Part shown: piece by piece, positions 6,490-6,873 of the stretch | How the letters are laid out: every line of letters starts with the position of its first letter | Position numbering within the stretch: position 1 is the stretch's first letter | Notes under the pieces: model-generated | Databases searched by the model: none | What the model was told of the DNA's origin: nothing | The model's input: only the letters and a program-made list of their open reading frames with translations | Origin: JACVRW01 sp034664105 | GTDB lineage: Bacteria > Actinomycetota > Thermoleophilia > Solirubrobacterales > Thermoleophilaceae | Reading direction: 5' to 3' | Length of the DNA: 6,873 nucleotides | Assembly (NCBI GenBank): GCA_034664105.1 | Contig: JAXDIH010000171.1 | Span: 1-6,873, forward strand | Program-made: the position numbers and the translations under genes

Positions 6490-6873
6490 ATGCCCCGTTC
6501 GTTCAAAACCGAAGCCATAGTGCTGCGCTCCATCCGCTACGGCGAGGCCGATCGGGTGCTGCACCTCTACACGCCCGACCGCGGGCGCGTGGGCGCGGTG
6601 GCAAAGGGAGTGCGGCGGGTGAAGTCGCGGATGGGCGGTCGGCTGGAGCCGCTCAGCCGGGTCCGGCTGGTGCTGCACCAGGGGCGCGGCGAGCTCTGCA
6701 CGGTCAGTCAGGCCGACATGGTGCACCCGCACGCGGCCCTGCGCGAGCGGCGCGAATCGCTGGAGCGCGGCACGCAGGCCTGCGAGGCCGTGCTGCGGCT
6801 GCTCGACAGCACGGATTCCAACCAGCCCGCCTACAACCTGCTCTGCAACCAGCTCGGGCTGCTCGACGCGAGC
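6490..6873 (+). CDS. recO: DNA repair protein RecO, N-terminal part (3' end outside window)
   Basis: RecO acts in the RecF pathway: it binds SSB and single-stranded DNA, anneals strands and, with RecR, helps load RecA at gaps. The frame is open from the ATG to the window end, giving 128 residues; a full protein is usually about 240-260, so about half is seen. The start MPRSFKTEAIVLRSIRYGEA is the typical RecO OB-fold opening, followed by DRVLHLYTPDRGRVGAVAKG, then VRRVKSRMGGRLEPLSRVRL and HQGRGELCTVSQAD, all characteristic of actinobacterial RecO. The following helical segment (about residues 78-128) has an Arg/Glu/Leu-rich character and the NLLCNQLGLL region. No Shine-Dalgarno sequence precedes the ATG; the six bases ACCTCC just upstream are the opposite, anti-Shine-Dalgarno sense. 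The start is fixed by the family opening and by lack of an upstream in-frame alternative in the short gap. Confidence 0.94.
   Translation, partial: MPRSFKTEAIVLRSIRYGEADRVLHLYTPDRGRVGAVAKGVRRVKSRMGGRLEPLSRVRLVLHQGRGELCTVSQADMVHPHAALRERRESLERGTQACEAVLRLLDSTDSNQPAYNLLCNQLGLLDAS

Noticed and set aside
1..6873. CRISPR arrays, tRNA or rRNA genes, insertion sequences, dif site
   Set aside because: I saw no regularly spaced repeats, cloverleaf, transposase or terminal inverted repeats; the largest non-coding gap is only 55 nt.

Overview
This is a very GC-rich, densely coding chromosomal segment of housekeeping genes, with no mobile element, CRISPR array or structural RNA gene that I can see. The GC content, the strong preference for G/C at third codon positions and the order pyrG, (peptidase), ADP-ribose-pyrophosphatase-type Nudix, xerD point to an actinobacterium (Actinomycetota); Mycobacterium tuberculosis has pyrG, a Nudix ADPRase and xerD side by side. 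A deep-branching class such as Thermoleophilia is a guess I cannot confirm from sequence alone.

Layout. Positions 1-4822 hold five same-strand (+) genes with gaps of 3 to 55 nt: the C-terminal three quarters of CTP synthase (pyrG, cut by the left edge), an M20-family metallopeptidase, a Nudix hydrolase of the ADP-ribose pyrophosphatase type, the tyrosine recombinase xerD, and the DNA glycosylase mutM. They could form one operon. Positions 4794-6460 hold a two-gene minus-strand unit: a small dithiol glutaredoxin followed, with an ATGA stop/start overlap, by a cytochrome P450. The P450 and mutM converge and overlap by 29 nt at their 3' ends. At 6490 the recO gene starts on the + strand, divergent from glutaredoxin and separated from it by only 29 nt; it runs off the right edge.

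How the genes fit together. XerD (chromosome dimer resolution), MutM (8-oxoguanine removal) and RecO (RecF-pathway recombination) make the area rich in genome-maintenance functions, next to nucleotide metabolism (PyrG, Nudix). The glutaredoxin/P450 pair is the most accessory-looking part: its start/stop overlap implies co-expression, but the P450 substrate cannot be told from sequence.

All seven CDS entries with a visible product have recognisable family motifs and an intact set of key residues where these lie in the window. I did not find a convincing undescribed system. The points most worth checking are the absence of Shine-Dalgarno sequences at all six visible starts of complete genes and of recO, the compact divergent promoter region at 6461-6489, the glutaredoxin-P450 coupling, and the 14-bp perfect palindrome inside the convergent gene overlap.
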